From assembly GCF_963675165.1 (NCBI RefSeq), contig NC_087388.1, positions 2,086,800-2,150,799 of the forward strand: a DNA stretch of 64,000 nucleotides, given 5' to 3'. The notes under the pieces are model-generated. The model was not told the DNA's origin and made no database searches. It saw nothing but the letters and a program-made list of their open reading frames with translations. Numbering within the stretch: position 1 is the first letter of the stretch; each line of letters begins with the position of its first letter. Positions 42,931 to 53,059 of this stretch are shown in pieces. The translations under genes were made by a program, and so were the position numbers. Source of the DNA: Halichondria panicea (Eukaryota > Porifera > Demospongiae > Suberitida > Halichondriidae).

Positions 42931-43956
42931 TAGAGGTTATGCACAAAATTTGGATCTGCATATTAAGCCTCCCACTCTCCCATTCACGGAGGTTTAAGAC
43001 CTACACATTTTCCATCCAACAATGTTGATATACCGTTTCGGGGCCCCAACACTTACGTGCTTAATGCTAATTGCATGCATGAGCCCCTCTCAGTCTCAGT
43101 ACTCCCCCAAAACCTAACCGCAGTCACGTGATCCCAACCTCTAGCATGACAGAGATAAATGGGCACGTGACTGATCCACTTATACCGGTACACTGCCAAA
43201 AGATAGTAATATCCTCACGTATAGGATATGATGCATTACCTTACTCTAGATCGCAATCCTCTACTGCAATCTGCATGTACGACCATAGTTAAACACTGTA
43301 CATGAATTTTTTTAGTACACATGCATGATGAGGCCAGGAGTGTATTCATGCACTCCTGATGGCGTGTAGTGAAAATTAATCCGACGACAAAAGGGTTAAC
43401 AGCCTCTTTTCAAATCGCCCATTATTCCTCCAAAGCATAACATAGACCCCATGTCGTCGCACAAGTAGTAACATCAAACTATAAATAATTGCCACATGAC
43501 TATATATAATTATCAAGTTAACACCATACAAGGTAATCATCAGTATTTCATCATACTATGACTCGTATTGACCAAAACCTGCCTAATGTTATAAAGATGC
43601 CTATTATACCACCATAATTCTCACCAAATAATGTGCCTATTATGCTCAAAATTATGCCAGCATAATAAATAAATCTACCAGCTGCATGTGCTCAAAGAGT
43701 GCTCTAACTCATGCTTTATATTTTAATCACATGCAGGAAATTAGAGCAGGGTCTGTGGCTACCACAGCTGTATATATAGAAACTACATTGTATGGCAGTT
43801 GCCTTTGATCTCTGTGGCTTCTGAATTACAAGGAAGGTGTAGGTCAAAGTTGATTCATAGTGCATGATTTATCAAACGTGAACTGTGCTCCACAGTTAGT
43901 GAGTACGTTAACCTAGTACATGATTCAAGAACCAAATCGAATATCATAGACTAGTA
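42931..43956. other. A-B spacer, no gene seen
   Basis: AT-rich sequence with a short palindrome around 43330-43375 (CAGGAGTGTATTCATGCACT) that recurs near 62910. It may include regulatory sequence for genes A and B, which face away from each other, but no specific site is recognised. Confidence 0.45.
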
Positions 43957-44178
43957 ATGGCTGCTCAATCTGATCAGCGTTACATAGCTTTAGATGTAAA
44001 GTGTGTGGCCACTGGAGTCTGCCATGATGATAAATCTAGAGCAATGTGTTTTGTAACTGTTATTGATTATGGTGAAAACATTCTTCTCCAAAAAGCAGTA
44101 AAGCCTGAAACTCCAATAGTTAGTTACCTCACCCCGCTATCGGGAGTTACGATCAGTGGCTCTGACCTGGACCACTAA
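43957..44178 (+). CDS. Short ORF resembling the start of a DEDD exonuclease domain
   Basis: 73 codons from ATG 43957 to TAA. Residues 7-19 read RYIALDVKCVATG and later residues EKAVKPETPIVSYLTPLSGV-like, which matches my recollection of the N-terminal third of REXO/ISG20-type DEDD 3'-5' exonucleases (LDxECVATG ... VKPxxPIVSYLTPLTG). The acidic residue of the first catalytic motif (DxE) is Lys here. No continuation was found downstream in any frame, so this is either a first exon whose partners I cannot see or a fragment. Catalysis is unlikely as written. Confidence 0.45.
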   Translation: MAAQSDQRYIALDVKCVATGVCHDDKSRAMCFVTVIDYGENILLQKAVKPETPIVSYLTPLSGVTISGSDLDH

Positions 44179-45477
44179 TTGGTTGGCATTCTGCAAAATA
44201 TGACCAGGAAAATTTGTGAAACATAAGCTAGGGTGTGGCCTTAGCGTTCGGTCAATTTTTTATATAGGCATGCATGCAGTGCTTCTTAATTGGCTACAAA
44301 TAAACGACTTGTGCCTTTTCTATTCTCCCTCAATAACAGGTCAGATGGGTACCTACTTCGCAATGTGTATTCTTTTTTGCTTAGGGGTACATTCCAAATC
44401 TGTACCGTTATTCAGTGCTAAAACAGTAATGTACTAACACAACTTCAATTGCTCCGATACTTCGACACAAAAAAGTGTGTGGGATTCCCAAGCCCATGTG
44501 TAACAAAGTAATTCAACGATTGATGTTTATCTTCTGCCACTGAAAAATGAAAATGTGCTAGGAATCAAAATTAATGTCGTTTTGTTTGTGCATTATAATT
44601 AGCTGACGAATTTCAGATGCCTGCCAAATTTTAACTATGGGCCGAAAAATGCATTTCATCGAAATGAATAATATATCAGGTCGTGCACATGCAAATGGTA
44701 TTAATTGACAAGATGTTTGTAAACCTGCAATTAAGGGGCTAATACTATTTTTGCCACATACATTTTCATTGTAAGCAAAAGATATTCGCCATGCAGGGAG
44801 GTTTTAAACTCAAACAGAAGCTTTTCTGACTAGACATGAGGCTAGGGCTTCTTAGATTTTAATAAGGAGAGCTATTCAATTTAAAAATAGTCTACCATAG
44901 AAAAGAGGCCAAGTTTTACCTTACAAGAGAAAACCACTTTTTGTCTAGTCCTACGGTGGGCCAAATTGGTGCAACACTCTTGCAGTCTTGCTTGGTTGCT
45001 TGTTCAAGGCTTGTTCAACCATAGACTGAATAAGATGGTTCAACGTTTATCTATGGTTCAACAAACAGAGTTCTGACTCTAGTAAGTGGGAGGGGCTGGT
45101 GCCCTCCTGTGACTTGTGTTGGCCCTGTGCAAATCATGTGCTGGTTTTTGCATAAATCACTAACGTTAGGGTTCTATCAAGTCACAATTCTGAATCAGTG
45201 TGTTTCAGTAGATCTACACTAAACAGTAGATTATAGCCTAGCTTCATATTTTGTATAGATCTAGATCTAGTATACTTACACATTTATATTATTTATACTG
45301 GATCTAGAGTCTAGCTGGCTTGGAGAATGATTACACATGCTTTTTCTTACATAAATAGATCTATCGAATTTTCATTTCTCTTCACAAAGTACAGGAAAAC
45401 CGAATTGGTGCTTAGATCTATAGATGTGGTTTAAAGATTTCATTTGACAGCCGTCATACTGAATATTAGTCATACCA
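44179..45477. other. Spacer upstream of gene B, no gene seen
   Basis: AT-rich. A segment near 44940-45010 resembles 24160-24235 (CCAAA...GGTGCA...CTTGGTTGCT), suggesting an old dispersed repeat. No exon for gene B was recognised. Confidence 0.45.
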
Positions 45478-45575
45478 GCCAGCAAGATGGCTCAAGACAT
45501 GCTGCATGGTTGGAGGCCACAAACCTTGTAAACTTTGCTCCACTGGAATTTGACAGACTTTACTTTTGGCATTAT
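45478..45575 (+). pseudogene. Relic of a ZNFX1 C-terminal tail
   Basis: In one frame the sequence reads DGSRHAAWLEATNLVNFAPL, which lines up with the extreme C-terminus of gene C (DGARHAAWSEMANLENFDPA) and gene A (DGAEHPAWSEMANMHNFDPQ). The DNA is also similar, including ACATGCTGCATGGT. No other part of the gene is detectable upstream, so it looks like the leftover 3' end of a lost ZNFX1 copy just before gene B. Confidence 0.65.
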
Positions 45576-45960
45576 ATTGTGCCCAGTGTATATATTAGAT
45601 TAGAATCTGCTTTTGTTGATACATTTAATTTAATTTCTGTGTTGAGTGAATGATAGTCACTATTCATGAAATTCCAATGAATATGGATTCACTTGCATGA
45701 CCTTTTAACTGCAGTGCACGTTCTCAGAAATTAGTCTAATGTGTAAGACAAGTCTGACAGAGACTGCTTAAACTTGGAGTGGCACAGGTCATATCACTCC
45801 AGCTCAAAAATCTGTTTGCTAAACTATTATAGGTGAGATCACAAAATACTAGAACTGTATCTACATGTAGAGTCTAGCTATAATATCTCCTAACTTGATA
45901 ATAGTACAAGACATTTCAATGTGTAATGTGTGATTTTAGCATGCCTTTTTAATAGGTTTA

Positions 45961-48900
45961 ATGGACCATACACAAAGAATAAGCGGCCGCAGAGCGAGAA
46001 TGGAAAGACCCTCTTCGAACTATTTCACACGAGAAGACATTGAGGAGTTATCTCAAGCTGACAATCAGACAGTTACTAGGATAATCACTCAAAATGAGAA
46101 TGGATTTTTGAATGCCTTCAAGCACGACAAGTTCTTGAAATCACCAAAAGTTTTGAAACAATTATTGACAGTTGTTCACAAGCTATCCATGTCCAGTGAC
46201 ACCCAGACTGCTTTACGTGTACTAGTTCAACTATTCGGCTACAGTAGTGAACATGCACTTTTTCTTGTGCAGTTGCAACTGCTTATCAGTGGAATGACTT
46301 TTGAAATGAGACAATTGATCAGAGAAGAAAATTTTCAATCGCTGTTTCACCTTACCGAAGTGGGTAAGTTTTGCTTTGAGAAAATTCCAAAAACTGTACA
46401 GAACACATTTCCGATTCCCCATATCAAAGCAGCAATTGACAGCCTCAGGAAACATTGCAAGGACAGCGATATTGAACGGGTCACTCTGGAAGATATTGAA
46501 CAGAATTTACTTGAACTCCAAATCCAGCATATGAGCTTCAAAGAAGAGCAAGTTAGGCCAAAACCCAAACCAATTCGGCAAATTGAAGATGTTAATCTTG
46601 AGCCACCAGAAGATTTTGCCACACTCTCTATTTTGCCTGTCCCTAATGAAATCAACCAGTTTGCCATGAGGCCGTATCTCCGGCCAAATATCATCAAGGG
46701 AGAGTATCGCAGCTGGGAACATTATCTCGACGTCCAGTTCAGACTTCTTCGTGAAGACTTCGTTGGTCCTCTTCGAGAAGGAATTGCGGATTATCTTCAC
46801 AATCCAACAAAAAAAGGAGGTGATGTCCGTGTGTATCGCAATGTGAGAATTCAGCAGCCAGTGTGTGTTACCATGGGAATCGGTTTTGAAGTTTGCTTTG
46901 ACATACAAGCACTCCGTAGAATTAATTGGGAGTATACCAAACGACTTATCAATGGATCTCTCTTGTGCCTTTCAACAGATGAATTTCAAACAATAGCTTT
47001 TGCTTCAGTAGCACAACGAGAAGCAGAGCAGCTTGAGAAAGGTATTGTCACCGTGAAATTTGAAGGCTCTGTCAATGGCTTGGAGCTCAACCCTCAAACC
47101 GAGTACACAATGGTCGAGTCTGTAGCTTACTTTGAAGCTTATCGTCACGTTTTAGAAAAGCTTCAAGCAGTTAGTGAAAAGCATGAGATCGATGTGATGC
47201 CTTTCCGGAGTTACATAGTCAACTGCTCATTTGACAACATCCCGCTTCCACGATATCTCAATCATTTCAACCACACCATATTTGATTTGCAGGAAATCAT
47301 CGAAATTAAAAATAAGCTCGCAAGCTCAAAAGTTGATCTCACTAACGCATCTTCTTGGCCTGACGCAAATGAGACTGACCTTGACCCCTCGCAGTTGAGA
47401 GCAGTTCAAGCAGCTCTCACTCAAGAGATCTCCGTCATTCAAGGTCCCCCGGGTACCGGCAAAACATATGTGGGGATGAAAATTGTCAAAGCTTTCTTGG
47501 CAAACAGAAAAGTGTGGGATCCATTGAAGACCACACCTATTTTAGTTGTATGCTATACGAATCATGCACTTGATCAGTTTCTTGAAGGAATCAGAAGCAA
47601 CGAAATCGATGGCAAACCTCCGAATGTGACAAGAATTGGAGGACGCTGCAAAAGTGATGTTCTTAGGGAATGCATCTTGAAAGAGAAAGTTTGGAGAGCG
47701 AAAACAGACAAAGCGATACCAGAAAGAGAATTCAAAAAATTTAAAGGAGCAGAGAGTAATATGAAGGAACAGGAAAATATCATAGTAGAAGATCTGGAAA
47801 AAATTCGTCTGTCAACTCATAAAATCTTACAGGTTGACAGCTTGCAGTTTGTTATTTCAGCAAGTCATCGTAACCAGCTTAACGTTAATGACACAAATAC
47901 AATCGATCTTTGGTTGGCCTTATCTGATATATATGAAGACCCAGATGATTTGCAGAACATTCCTGAAAAGCAGGAACAATTTCCCAAATTTCTTCAGCAA
48001 AAAGGTACCTCTGAAGACAAAGACACAGAGGTCCAGATGGTTCTAGATGATCGAATAATTGAAGAGAACGAAGTCGTGTCCAAGGATCCAAAAGAAGAAG
48101 AGTGGCAGCTCGAGAAAGTGGCAAGTAAGAAGAAGCACAATAGCGACTGGCATATGGTTCAAATGCCCGAAAAGAAAAAAAAGAAGCTGATATACAAGCA
48201 ACTTAATCATGGGCTGCAACCGATGACTGCTGATGAAGCTGCTAGTATCTCAAATTTATGGAGCTTAGACCGGACACAGCGATGTAGGTTGTATCTTTAT
48301 TGGAGAGACAGACACATTACCCATGCTAGACAGCAGCTGGAAGATCACTCAACGAAATACAGATCTGCTTGTGAAGAGTTTAAATTGAGAAAACAAGACA
48401 TGGATATGACAATTGTCCAAGTTTCAGATGTAGTTGGTATGACTACTACAGGAGCAGCCAAACACAATCACATTATTAAGTCAATTCGACCAAAGATATT
48501 AGTTATCGAAGAAGCTGCTGAGATTTTTGAGCCTCACATTTTCACTTCTCTGTCTCCAACAGTCCAACAGCTGGTTTTAATTGGTGACCATCAACAGCTA
48601 CGGCCAAAGCCAACTTACTACGAGCTTGAAAAGAAATACAACTTTAATGTCTCACTGTTTGAGCGGTTGGCAATGAACGGTTGTCCTGTACAAACACTAA
48701 GTATTCAGCATCGAATGAGACCTGAGATTGCCAGTTTGATTACTCCAGCCATATATAAAAAACTAGACAACCATGAATCAGTGTACAACTATGGTCACAT
48801 CAAAGGAATTGGTAAAAACCTCTTCTTCATCACCCATACTCAGCCAGAACTAGCCGGAGCAGACGACAAACGAAGTCACTCAAATCCTCACGAGGCAAAG

Positions 48901-51285
48901 TACCTAGGAGCTCTCTGTGACTATCTGCTGAAACAAGGCTACAAGCCAGATGAAATCACCATCTTGACTCTCTACCGAGGGCAATTGCTTGAGATTAAGA
49001 ATGTTCTTAAACTCAGACAAATCAATGGTGTGCGAACAGCTGTTGTTGACGACTTCCAGGGAGAAGAAAACAGAATCATTCTGCTCTCCCTTGTGAGGAG
49101 CAACAGAGAACAAAGAATTGGATTTGTGGGAATTGAGAACCGTATTTGCGTTGCTTTGTCGAGAGCCAAAATGAGCTTGTTCATTATTGGAAATGTACAA
49201 ATGCTTCGCGACAAGGTTGAAACTGTATGGCCTAAAGTAATAGAAAATCTCAAAGAAATGGACTGTATTGGTGAAGCTCTCCCATTACATTGCCACATTC
49301 ACCAAGACCAGAAGGTGAACGCCCGAGTGGATAAAGATTTTCTTAAATGCCCGGAGGGTGGATGCCAGAAAAAATGTGACGCTCGTTTGCCCTGTGGTCA
49401 TGTCTGCCGCCAACTTTGCCACCCCTGTGATATAGAGCATCGTGAGTACAAGTGCTTAGTAAATTGCCGAAAACAACTACCTTGTGGTCACATATGTAAA
49501 CAAAAGTGTTGTGAGTGCTCAACCAGCTGCCGACCTTGCAAGGAAGAAGTAACAAAAGTTCTACCAGTGTGTGGACACTTAGAGAAGTGCACATGCTCTG
49601 ATAACCCACTATTCTTACGATGCTCAAAGATTTGTGGACAAACATTAGCATGCAGTCATCTGTGCCAAGAAAAATGCTCTCAGCGTTGCACTTCTAAATG
49701 TACTGTAAAGGTAGACAAGGAGCTATCTTGTGGGCACACTGTCCAAGATTCCTGCTATCTCAAAGAAGAGCTAGTAGAGTGCTCCGTGCCTTGCGGTGCT
49801 TTGTTAGATTGTGAACATCTATGTACTGGAACCTGCTACACTTGCAAAATGGGACGTCTTCACATTGGCTGTAAGTCCAAATGCAATCGTACCCTGACAT
49901 GTGGTCACCTCTGTGACTTTCCTTGCACACCAAGCTGCCCTCCATGCTCCAAGCCATGTGCCAACTTTTGCACCCACAGCCGTTGCCCTAAGAAGTGCTT
50001 TGAACCATGTACTCCCTGCATGGAGCCTTGTGACTGGTCCTGTCCTCATTTTACCTGCACTCAGCCATGCGGAATGCCTTGTAATCGACCTCCTTGCGAT
50101 CAGCCATGTCCAAAGCGCCTGGAGAAATGCAAACACAGGTGCATTGGTCTTTGCGGAGAAATGTGCCCGAAACTATGCCGTATCTGTAATAAAGAAGAGG
50201 TCACTGACATAATTTTTGGACCCGAGGATGAGGAAAATGCTAGATTCATTATTTTGCCCGATTGCAATCACATCATTGTTGTTGAAATGCTTGATAAATG
50301 GATGTCAACTGACAACAGTGATCCTACAGGAGAGTCCCAAGAAATCACTCTCAAAGTATGCCCAAGGTGCAAGACTCCATTGAGACACTGTTTCCGGTAT
50401 GGTAATGACATTAAGAGCAAACTAGCTGATGTGGAAGCTATAAAGAAGAAGCAGATGAGTACAATTGGCTCCATTGACCTACCATCTGAATTAGCAAATT
50501 TGAAACATGCTCTCAAAACCACTAGCGCAATGAATCGCTTTGTTATTGTTCCAGAGCTGCGCACAATCGAAATGATGATCAAAGAAGATTTTAATGCGGA
50601 AAGAAAAAGCACTTCTCTTTCAGCCCTTTTCCCTCACATTGTGAAAGCAAAGCTTTCTTTTCTTCAACAAATTGTTTTGACACATGAAGTTTTAAAACCA
50701 ATGAAAGCAAGAAGGTATTATGCTGCATTATCCTATCAACCCAGGATGGACGAAATTAGGAGAGATCTTAACCAACTTAAACAGTTTGTGATGCAAGAAT
50801 TTCTGTCACAGCAACAACTTTTTGATGCTGAAGCTGAAATGAGGCGTCTTTTTCTCTTAGCGAAAGCAACTGAGCTTCAAGTAAAAATAATTTCTAAGCG
50901 TGCTAAAGTTGCGAAAGAGGATGATGATTACATCACTCAAACTGTTAAAGACCTCGAAGAAAGTAGCTGGAAATGTAAAAAAGTCACTGAAGAAAAGGAA
51001 GTAAGTTTTGTCAAAAGAACAAATTCTTTTCGTGAAAAGTATAACCTTGATGGCCTCTCAGATATTGAAAGACTGGAAATAGTCAAGGCTATTGGTTTAT
51101 CTAAAGTCCATTGGCGCAAGTGTCTAACTGGTCACTATTATGCGATTGGTGAATTTTGGGAAACCATAGAAATAGGGAAGTGTCCCGAGTGTAAAGCAGT
51201 TATCGGAGGAGCAAGTCACGCCTTAGCAGCTGGCAATGTACATGCACCGGAAATGGACAGCTCAAGATCCAACGACAGACTATAA
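45961..51285 (+). CDS. ZNFX1-like: ZNFX1-like helicase / NFX1-type zinc finger protein (gene B)
   Basis: A single 1774-codon frame. SF1 helicase motifs: GPPGTGKTYVG at about residue 495, VIEEAAEIFEPHI about 849, GDHQQLRPKPTYYELE, QHRMRPEI about 915, VVDDFQGEENR about 1028 and VALSRAKMS about 1063. NFX1-type fingers span about 1130-1410. The final RZ-like finger is degenerate: KCLTGHYYAIGEFWETIEIG then KCPEC keeps the C-x3-H and C-x2-C pairs, but the Cys of CIGEC are Ala and Phe, and the conserved tail after it is lost. The true start may be upstream: TTTTTAATAG/GT just before 45956 looks like an acceptor with the same phase (two leading bases) as the big exons of genes A and C, so a short 5' exon is likely. 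Codons are intact throughout. Confidence 0.93.
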   Translation: MDHTQRISGRRARMERPSSNYFTREDIEELSQADNQTVTRIITQNENGFLNAFKHDKFLKSPKVLKQLLTVVHKLSMSSDTQTALRVLVQLFGYSSEHALFLVQLQLLISGMTFEMRQLIREENFQSLFHLTEVGKFCFEKIPKTVQNTFPIPHIKAAIDSLRKHCKDSDIERVTLEDIEQNLLELQIQHMSFKEEQVRPKPKPIRQIEDVNLEPPEDFATLSILPVPNEINQFAMRPYLRPNIIKGEYRSWEHYLDVQFRLLREDFVGPLREGIADYLHNPTKKGGDVRVYRNVRIQQPVCVTMGIGFEVCFDIQALRRINWEYTKRLINGSLLCLSTDEFQTIAFASVAQREAEQLEKGIVTVKFEGSVNGLELNPQTEYTMVESVAYFEAYRHVLEKLQAVSEKHEIDVMPFRSYIVNCSFDNIPLPRYLNHFNHTIFDLQEIIEIKNKLASSKVDLTNASSWPDANETDLDPSQLRAVQAALTQEISVIQGPPGTGKTYVGMKIVKAFLANRKVWDPLKTTPILVVCYTNHALDQFLEGIRSNEIDGKPPNVTRIGGRCKSDVLRECILKEKVWRAKTDKAIPEREFKKFKGAESNMKEQENIIVEDLEKIRLSTHKILQVDSLQFVISASHRNQLNVNDTNTIDLWLALSDIYEDPDDLQNIPEKQEQFPKFLQQKGTSEDKDTEVQMVLDDRIIEENEVVSKDPKEEEWQLEKVASKKKHNSDWHMVQMPEKKKKKLIYKQLNHGLQPMTADEAASISNLWSLDRTQRCRLYLYWRDRHITHARQQLEDHSTKYRSACEEFKLRKQDMDMTIVQVSDVVGMTTTGAAKHNHIIKSIRPKILVIEEAAEIFEPHIFTSLSPTVQQLVLIGDHQQLRPKPTYYELEKKYNFNVSLFERLAMNGCPVQTLSIQHRMRPEIASLITPAIYKKLDNHESVYNYGHIKGIGKNLFFITHTQPELAGADDKRSHSNPHEAKYLGALCDYLLKQGYKPDEITILTLYRGQLLEIKNVLKLRQINGVRTAVVDDFQGEENRIILLSLVRSNREQRIGFVGIENRICVALSRAKMSLFIIGNVQMLRDKVETVWPKVIENLKEMDCIGEALPLHCHIHQDQKVNARVDKDFLKCPEGGCQKKCDARLPCGHVCRQLCHPCDIEHREYKCLVNCRKQLPCGHICKQKCCECSTSCRPCKEEVTKVLPVCGHLEKCTCSDNPLFLRCSKICGQTLACSHLCQEKCSQRCTSKCTVKVDKELSCGHTVQDSCYLKEELVECSVPCGALLDCEHLCTGTCYTCKMGRLHIGCKSKCNRTLTCGHLCDFPCTPSCPPCSKPCANFCTHSRCPKKCFEPCTPCMEPCDWSCPHFTCTQPCGMPCNRPPCDQPCPKRLEKCKHRCIGLCGEMCPKLCRICNKEEVTDIIFGPEDEENARFIILPDCNHIIVVEMLDKWMSTDNSDPTGESQEITLKVCPRCKTPLRHCFRYGNDIKSKLADVEAIKKKQMSTIGSIDLPSELANLKHALKTTSAMNRFVIVPELRTIEMMIKEDFNAERKSTSLSALFPHIVKAKLSFLQQIVLTHEVLKPMKARRYYAALSYQPRMDEIRRDLNQLKQFVMQEFLSQQQLFDAEAEMRRLFLLAKATELQVKIISKRAKVAKEDDDYITQTVKDLEESSWKCKKVTEEKEVSFVKRTNSFREKYNLDGLSDIERLEIVKAIGLSKVHWRKCLTGHYYAIGEFWETIEIGKCPECKAVIGGASHALAAGNVHAPEMDSSRSNDRL

Positions 51286-52914
51286 TGATTTTTTCATTGC
51301 CAATAGATAGTTGTGTGACAGCTATTCTACTTGTACTACATGATTGTATTAGAGTCATCGTATACTATAAGTCTATTATATCTATATTAATTCGCGTTTG
51401 CATAGTTATTAGTGTGATAAAAAATACAAGTCCTATACATGTGTAGGTACATTCAAATATCGTTCCTGTCTTACTGTACAAGTGCATGATATGAATGAAC
51501 TCAATGAGCTGTAAGTGAGGTAACAATAGCGAGAATGTGGCTTTATAAGTACTGTGTATATAACACAGGAATTAATGGATGCACATGCATGACTAGCCTC
51601 GATTCAAGGCCGCTGTAAAGCGGACTTGAGTCGAGGCTAATGCATGACATGCAAAAGGGTGATGCCCGCATGAGCGATGCAGTGACTGAGACAATAATAT
51701 TAATTATTGAATGCATAATTATGATGACACTGTAAGTATACATTATGTATAATCTACGAGTCAGGACTTTGAGAAATTCCGATGGCAATAATATAATTCG
51801 GTAAAATGTAGCCTGTGTAATGATGCATATAATTATGTATGTAGATAATTATGTTGTACTGCCCATTCTTTACCAATAGGTCATGCACATGGTAATCTTG
51901 AGTGGCAGATATCCAGGGGACTTTCGTAAGTCTCATAAATCAGCTGCCCTTCTTTTGGGAAGACCTTCCTGAGAGGTGCGAATTCATGAGTCTAGGGAGT
52001 TTCAGTGATTTCAAATGAAACCTCCTGTTCGGTTAATATCTAAGTGATCTGATCAGCAACTTAGTCAACTAACTGAGCAGTAACATGCAGCTACCTAAAA
52101 TTATAAAAATTAAATTATAGCGTGAAATTTTCGAGGGGCTTAATTTTCGCTGTTTTTGTGAGTTAGGAATCCTCCACGAAATTAGATCCACAAAAATTAA
52201 TGAATTAATGCTATAGCTAACGGAAGACACAGCGTCATTTGATTTGATCAAGTAACGCGAATTTTATTCAACAAAATGCTTTTAGAGGCCAGGAAATTTA
52301 AGTTCCTCGAAAAATTTGCGCTATACAGTATTTCAGTGAAACCCCTTTCCTATATTTACTGGATCACCACTGTTTGAAGATGAGAATGAATAATATCTTG
52401 GTGAATGGATTTCCTTGAAATAGGTTCTAGATCTGAATGATAAACATTTTGATGAATCCGGCTTATTCCTTGAAACAGTAGTTCTAACTAAGTGATCTAA
52501 GTGATAAAGTTATTCTGCTGATGGTCAGTTCAGTCTCAGCCTCAGGTGAATTCCATGAAATTCCAATGAGGTGTTTTTTCAGCCCAAATTCATAGTATTA
52601 TAGATCTAATTGACCATGAATATCATTTACTCTGAAGTAGTGAAGTTCTTGGAATGGTAATCTCCCTTATAGTAGCTACTTCCTATAAAAAGTGTCTTGC
52701 TAGATGTAAATACTCATTGAGTTTTCACAGTCTTTAGCAGTATAATCTAGAATCTGGAGCAAACAATTGGAAAGTGAGCAAAGATATCATCATTGGTCCA
52801 ATCTGAGCAATGTATTAAAGCAAGCTATCTAGATCTATGTTAAATTTCTTTCTATGATTATAAGAACTACGATATATATCCATTCATCACTAAAACTCTG
52901 TATATAGAAGCGAT
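51286..52914. other. Gene B to gene C intergenic region
   Basis: It contains a 50-bp foldback of the GCCTCGATTC family at about 51594-51645 (TAGCCTCGATTCAAGGCCGC...GAGTCGAGGCTA) and the MITE at 52117-52325. Otherwise it is AT-rich without coding signs. The gene C promoter should lie in the last few hundred bases, but no element is recognised. Confidence 0.5.
52117..52325. mobile_element. 209-bp MITE, TA-type ends
   Basis: TATAGCGTGAAATTTTCGAG at the left pairs with CTCGAAAAATTTGCGCTATA at the right. The interior repeats TTTTCGC and CACGAAATT motifs. The end type is widespread in marine invertebrates. It is non-coding. Confidence 0.7.
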
Positions 52915-53059
52915 ATGGATGATGATTTCATGTGGCGAGGAAATCCGCTGGAAGCAAGGCCAATACTTCTGGATCATCAAGTAGGTGCTCAGCATGGTCG
53001 GCCAGCTGGTAGGAGACAGGCTGCATTCGGACGCAGGCCACAGAGAGCAGGACTACAGG
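52915..53059 (+). CDS. ZNFX1-like: Gene C exon 1
   Basis: 48 codons plus one base from ATG 52915. The second half is basic: GRPAGRRQAAFGRRPQRAGL. The donor CTACAGG/GTAAGC is strong and leaves one base, exactly what exon 2 (two leading bases, CT) needs to give Ala and continue NYGGSQRGQ. Composition matches the R/G-rich exon 2 start. Intron 1 would be 3.9 kb and contains repeats and a RecQ-like relic. Confidence 0.72.
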
